The notes beneath the pieces are model-generated. The model searched no databases. It saw only the letters and a list, made by a program, of their open reading frames with translations, and was not told the origin of the DNA. Shown here in pieces: positions 61,184-64,000 of a stretch of 64,000 bases of DNA (position 1 is the stretch's first letter; each line of letters begins with the position of its first letter). The DNA comes from RYN-230 sp963760405 (lineage in GTDB: Bacteria; Actinomycetota; Actinomycetes; Streptosporangiales; Streptosporangiaceae), in contig CAVXCV010000009.1 in NCBI GenBank assembly GCA_963760405.1, forward strand, positions 310,001 through 374,000, read 5' to 3'. The position numbers were made by a program, and so were the translations under genes.

Positions 61184-62122
61184 ATGAGGGTCTTCTTCGC
61201 CACCGATATCCACGGCTCGGAGGTGTGCTGGCGGAAGTTCCTGAACGCCGCCGCCTTCTACAAGGCAGACCTGGTCGTCCTCGGCGGTGATGTCACCGGC
61301 AAGGTGATGGTGCCCGTCGTGGCACATAACGGCTACTGGCAGGCGGTGGTCCGCGGCGAGACCATCCGGATGGAGACCAGGGCCGAGCTCGAGGAAGTCG
61401 AGCGGCAGATCCGCAATAAAGGCTCGTATCCGGCTGTAGTCACCCCCGATGAGCTGCAAGCACTCAGCGCCGAGGAGGGCGCGGTCGACCGGCGCTTCTC
61501 CCAGGAGATGATCCATTCCCTCGACCGGTGGCTGGACATGGCCGACGGGAAGCTGCGCGGTGGCGATATCCCGTGCATCCTGAACGGCGGCAACGATGAC
61601 ATCTGGGAGATCGACGACGTCATCGAGGCCTCGCCGTGCGTCAGCTTCGGCGAGGGCAAGGCGATCGACCTGGACGGCTTCCAGTTGGTCTCCATGGGCT
61701 GGACCAACCCCACCCCGTGGGACACGTTCCGGGAGGCCCCGGAGGCCCAGCTGAAGGAGAAGATCGACGCGGTCGTCGGCCAGATTCCCGACCTGGAACG
61801 GGCCATCTTCAACTTCCACGCCCCGCCGTACGGGACCGGCCTGGACGAGGCACCCGCGCTGGATGACACGCTGCGGCCGATGCATGGCGGGGCGGTCATG
61901 AAGCCGGTAGGCTCCACCGCGGTCCGTGACGCGATCAACAGCTACCAGCCGATGCTGTCGGTGCACGGGCACATCCACGAGAGCCGTGGGGTCAAGCGGA
62001 TGGGCCGGACGCTGGCCATTAACCCCGGCAGCGTCTACGGCGACGGCGTGCTCCAGGGCGCGGTACTTGAGCTGAATCCGAAGAAGGGAAAGGTCACCAA
62101 GTACCTGCTGGTGAATGGCTGA
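61184..62122 (+). CDS. metallophosphoesterase family protein
   Basis: A 312-residue calcineurin-like phosphoesterase. Metal ligands are in FFATDIHGSEVCW, VVLGGDVTG, ILNGGNDD, FNFHAPPYG and the closing SVHGHIHESRG. This family cleaves phosphodiesters or phosphomonoesters; specificity is unknown. ATG 61184 opens the first strand and follows GGTGGGCAG. It lies 134 bases after the nucleotidyltransferase-like gene on the same strand. Confidence 0.9.
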   Translation: MRVFFATDIHGSEVCWRKFLNAAAFYKADLVVLGGDVTGKVMVPVVAHNGYWQAVVRGETIRMETRAELEEVERQIRNKGSYPAVVTPDELQALSAEEGAVDRRFSQEMIHSLDRWLDMADGKLRGGDIPCILNGGNDDIWEIDDVIEASPCVSFGEGKAIDLDGFQLVSMGWTNPTPWDTFREAPEAQLKEKIDAVVGQIPDLERAIFNFHAPPYGTGLDEAPALDDTLRPMHGGAVMKPVGSTAVRDAINSYQPMLSVHGHIHESRGVKRMGRTLAINPGSVYGDGVLQGAVLELNPKKGKVTKYLLVNG

Positions 62123-62198
62123 ATCCCATCGGGGAGGCACCGATGGCGCAATAGGCTGGCCCAGCCCCCCATGAACCCCGCAAAACCGGGAGACGAGC

Positions 62199-63833
62199 AT
62201 GGCAACTGAAGCTCTTGGCGGCGAGACGCCAACACTCTTCTTGCGCAAAGCCACCGGCCTGGTCCGCGGCTGGTCGGTGCGGGACTCGATGATCTATGCC
62301 GCCCTGGCGACCAACGTCGTCACGCTCGGCATCTACGAGTTCTCTTTCCAGTCCTTCATCCCCAAGGGACAGCTCCTCACCTCGATCCTCATCTCGGGGG
62401 TCTGGGTCTCCTTCCTGGTGGTCGCCTATGCCGGGCTGATCGTCACGATCCCGCGGGCGGGCGGCGACTACGTCTGGCAGAGCCGGATCCTGGGCAGCGG
62501 CCTCGGCTTCGTGATGGCCGCCACCGGATGGTGGTTCATCCTCTGGCTGTGGGCGCCGATCTACGGGAACATCCTGTCCGTCGAGCTGTTCCAGCCGCTG
62601 TGGGCGACGCTCGGTGATCCCAGCGGCGCGGCCTGGTTCACCACCCACACCGGGATATTCGTGGTGTCGGTCATCACGATCGTGCTGGCCGGCCTCCTGG
62701 TCTCGCTGGGCATGGCGGGCTACGCCCGGATCCAGAAGTGGTGCTTCTACGCCGGCCTGGTCGGTTTCGCGGTCGTCGTCATCCTGCTCCTGGTGAACAG
62801 CCATGCGAACTTCGTGTCGTCGTTCAACACCGAGGCACACAAGATCTTCGGAGTGAGCGGGGCCTACGCGAAGACCCGGGCCGGGGCGGCCAAGTCCGGC
62901 TATGTGTCGCCGGCCTTCGGCTTCTCCCCGCTGGGCGCGAGCCTGCTGCTGGTCCCGATGCTGATGTTCTACCTGCTGTGGCCGAACTGGGGCTCCACGC
63001 TGTACGGCGAGATCCGCGGGGCGAGCGACTTCAAGCGCGTCTTCGCCGGGATGTTCTCCGGCCTGTGGATCACCGTGATCCTGTCCGTGGTCTTCCTGCT
63101 GGTGATCGCGAAGACGTTCGGCACCGGCTTCTACAACGACTCCAACGCGCTGTACTGGAGCGCCTACTACGGCGGCAAGGTGGCCCCGGCCATCCCGATC
63201 TGGCCCTACCCGGTGATGTTCGCCGGCTGGCTGGTGCACAACCAGGTCTTCCAGGTGGCGCTGATCCTGCTGATGGCGCTGTGGTTCATCGGCTGGGTCG
63301 GCACGCTGTTCCTGTCCTCGACCCGGGTCATCTTCGCGGCCGCGTTCGACCGGGTGCTGCCCGACCGGGCCGCGGAGGTGTCCGAGAAGCGCAAGGTGCC
63401 GTTCTACTCGCTGATCCTGATGCTGGCCCCAGCGGTGATCGTCAGCGCGGTCTACGCCTACAACCTCACGTTCCAGACCTACACGCTGGACGCCACCCTG
63501 GTCATCGCGGTGACCTACCTGTTCAGCGCGATCGCCGTGGTGCTCCTGCCGTTCATCAAGCCCGACCTGTGGCGCGCCTCCCCGGCCAGCCGGATGAAGA
63601 TCCTGGGCGTCCCCATCGTCCCGGTGGCCGGCCTCGTCACCATCGGGCTGCTCGGCTTCAACCTCTACGAGTGGCTCACCAACAGCGCCTACGGGGTGAA
63701 CAACCACGACTCGCTGTTCTTCATGGGCGGGATGTACCTGCTGGCGATCGTGGTCTACGTGGTCGCCCGGCTGGTCCGCAGCAGGCAGGGCATCGACCTG
63801 TCGCTGATCAACAAGGAGATCCCCGTCGAATAG
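62199..63833 (+). CDS. APC superfamily amino-acid or amine permease
   Basis: A 544-residue transporter with about twelve hydrophobic helices. The first helix region GWSVRDSMIYAALATNVVTL and the helix with VTIPRAGGDYVWQSRILG match the APC superfamily (the GGDY motif). The C-terminus is short and charged. It may import amino acids or amines, and a probable FAD oxidoreductase gene follows 108 bases downstream, hinting at uptake and oxidation of an amine or amino acid. ATG 62199 follows GGGAGACGAGC. A strong hairpin at 63843-63888 follows the gene. Confidence 0.92.
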   Translation: MATEALGGETPTLFLRKATGLVRGWSVRDSMIYAALATNVVTLGIYEFSFQSFIPKGQLLTSILISGVWVSFLVVAYAGLIVTIPRAGGDYVWQSRILGSGLGFVMAATGWWFILWLWAPIYGNILSVELFQPLWATLGDPSGAAWFTTHTGIFVVSVITIVLAGLLVSLGMAGYARIQKWCFYAGLVGFAVVVILLLVNSHANFVSSFNTEAHKIFGVSGAYAKTRAGAAKSGYVSPAFGFSPLGASLLLVPMLMFYLLWPNWGSTLYGEIRGASDFKRVFAGMFSGLWITVILSVVFLLVIAKTFGTGFYNDSNALYWSAYYGGKVAPAIPIWPYPVMFAGWLVHNQVFQVALILLMALWFIGWVGTLFLSSTRVIFAAAFDRVLPDRAAEVSEKRKVPFYSLILMLAPAVIVSAVYAYNLTFQTYTLDATLVIAVTYLFSAIAVVLLPFIKPDLWRASPASRMKILGVPIVPVAGLVTIGLLGFNLYEWLTNSAYGVNNHDSLFFMGGMYLLAIVVYVVARLVRSRQGIDLSLINKEIPVE

Positions 63834-63842
63834 GGCAGAGGC

Positions 63843-63888
63843 TGCGTCGGCCCCGCCGCCAGGGTTGACCGGCGGCGGGGCTGACGCA
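63843..63888 (+). terminator. strong hairpin after the APC permease gene
   Basis: TGCGTC-G-GCCCCGCCGCC (63843-63860) pairs with GGCGGCGGGGC-T-GACGCA (63871-63888), an 18-bp stem with one mismatch and a ten-base loop. It lies ten bases after the permease stop. No T-run follows; partial read-through to the oxidoreductase gene is possible. Confidence 0.65.
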
Positions 63889-63941
63889 ACTTCGGCTCCC
63901 GCAGCAGAGGTGACGACAAGTGATGGGCGGGAAGCAGCGGC

Positions 63942-64000
63942 ATGAGTGAAACTCCCGCGCGGGCCAGCGCGGTCATCATCGGCGCCGGCATCGTCGGCAA
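63942..64000 (+). CDS. FAD-dependent oxidoreductase, N-terminus only (cut by the window end)
   Basis: The last 59 bases start with ATG 63942 and encode MSETPARASAVIIGAGIVG. VIIGAGIVG is the dinucleotide-binding GxGxxG motif of FAD oxidoreductases such as the D-amino-acid or glycine oxidase family. The rest lies beyond the window, so the substrate group is unknown; the amino-acid permease directly upstream makes an amine or amino-acid oxidase plausible. Confidence 0.6.
   Translation, partial: MSETPARASAVIIGAGIVG

Noticed and set aside
60202..62122. Nucleotidyltransferase and metallophosphoesterase as a paired RNA-repair or defence unit
   Set aside because: The two genes are 134 bases apart and neither shows features of known pairs; adjacency alone is weak evidence.
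1..64000. Many long open frames antisense or out of frame to the genes listed
   Set aside because: High GC makes long chance frames common. Their translations are Arg/Pro/Ala-rich, lack recognisable motifs, and lie opposite genes with clear families and ribosome binding sites.

Overview
The window looks like chromosomal DNA of a high-GC actinobacterium. The bulk is very GC-rich, many genes start with GTG and a few appear to use TTG. Several gene types are characteristic of the phylum: a SARP/AfsR-type regulator, an F420-type LLM oxidoreductase, DUF6458 and DUF4432 proteins, a CGNR zinc-finger regulator, SecA2, a HelD-type RNA polymerase motor and OtsA trehalose synthase. No rRNA, tRNA or CRISPR array was recognised.

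Layout. 1-7.8 kb: a GT87 mannosyltransferase-like membrane protein, DUF2071 and DUF427 proteins, a broken SARP/NB-ARC regulator that meets the first 38 codons of a DrrA-type ABC ATPase head to head, a D-2-hydroxyacid dehydrogenase divergent from a TetR regulator, and a MetE-like methyltransferase. 7.8-14.9 kb is an accessory region. It holds a complete IS701-family element (8673-10219, 4-bp target duplication), a CBM5/12 remnant behind a perfect palindrome, and a lower-GC segment with a zeta-kinase gene and a 97-codon gene. These two formed one overlapping operon until an IS66-family element (11311-12921, 8-bp target duplication) inserted in the end of the zeta gene. 14.9-24.1 kb: OtsA, a HIT protein, an SDR, a CGNR regulator behind two tandem 29-bp palindromes, a frameshifted APH-like kinase and a FUSC-type membrane protein.

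24.2-35.3 kb is a sugar-uptake locus. A minus-strand operon runs ROK kinase, family 5 solute-binding lipoprotein, two Opp-type permeases, two Opp-type ATPases, a GH4 glycosidase and a BadF-type kinase, most joined by overlapping stop and start codons. A ROK regulator is divergent. The palindrome TTAGGA-N5-TCCTAA between them recurs in front of the CBM remnant 23 kb away, suggesting one regulator for uptake and extracellular polysaccharide use. 35.4-39.7 kb: an NgoMIV-like restriction enzyme with a Dcm-type methylase, then SecA2. 39.9-47.8 kb: a PLP decarboxylase, HelD with a consensus-like promoter and intrinsic terminator immediately opposite its start (a predicted RNA of about 50 nt), a GNAT acetyltransferase, a Y-family polymerase and others. 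48-60 kb: a catabolic region with DUF4432, a solute-binding-like protein without signal peptide, a CaiB CoA-transferase, an enoyl-CoA hydratase, a GntR regulator, a KdaD-like dehydratase, an LLM oxidoreductase, an aldehyde dehydrogenase and an IclR regulator. 60-64 kb: a nucleotidyltransferase-like protein, a metallophosphoesterase, an APC permease and the start of an FAD oxidoreductase.

At least a dozen conserved genes are interrupted by single-base frameshifts. Some may be real pseudogenes, but the density, including in genes where loss should be harmful (the methylase beside an intact restriction enzyme), points at least partly to uncorrected indels in the assembly. Function calls rest on reading translations and motifs; no database search was possible.
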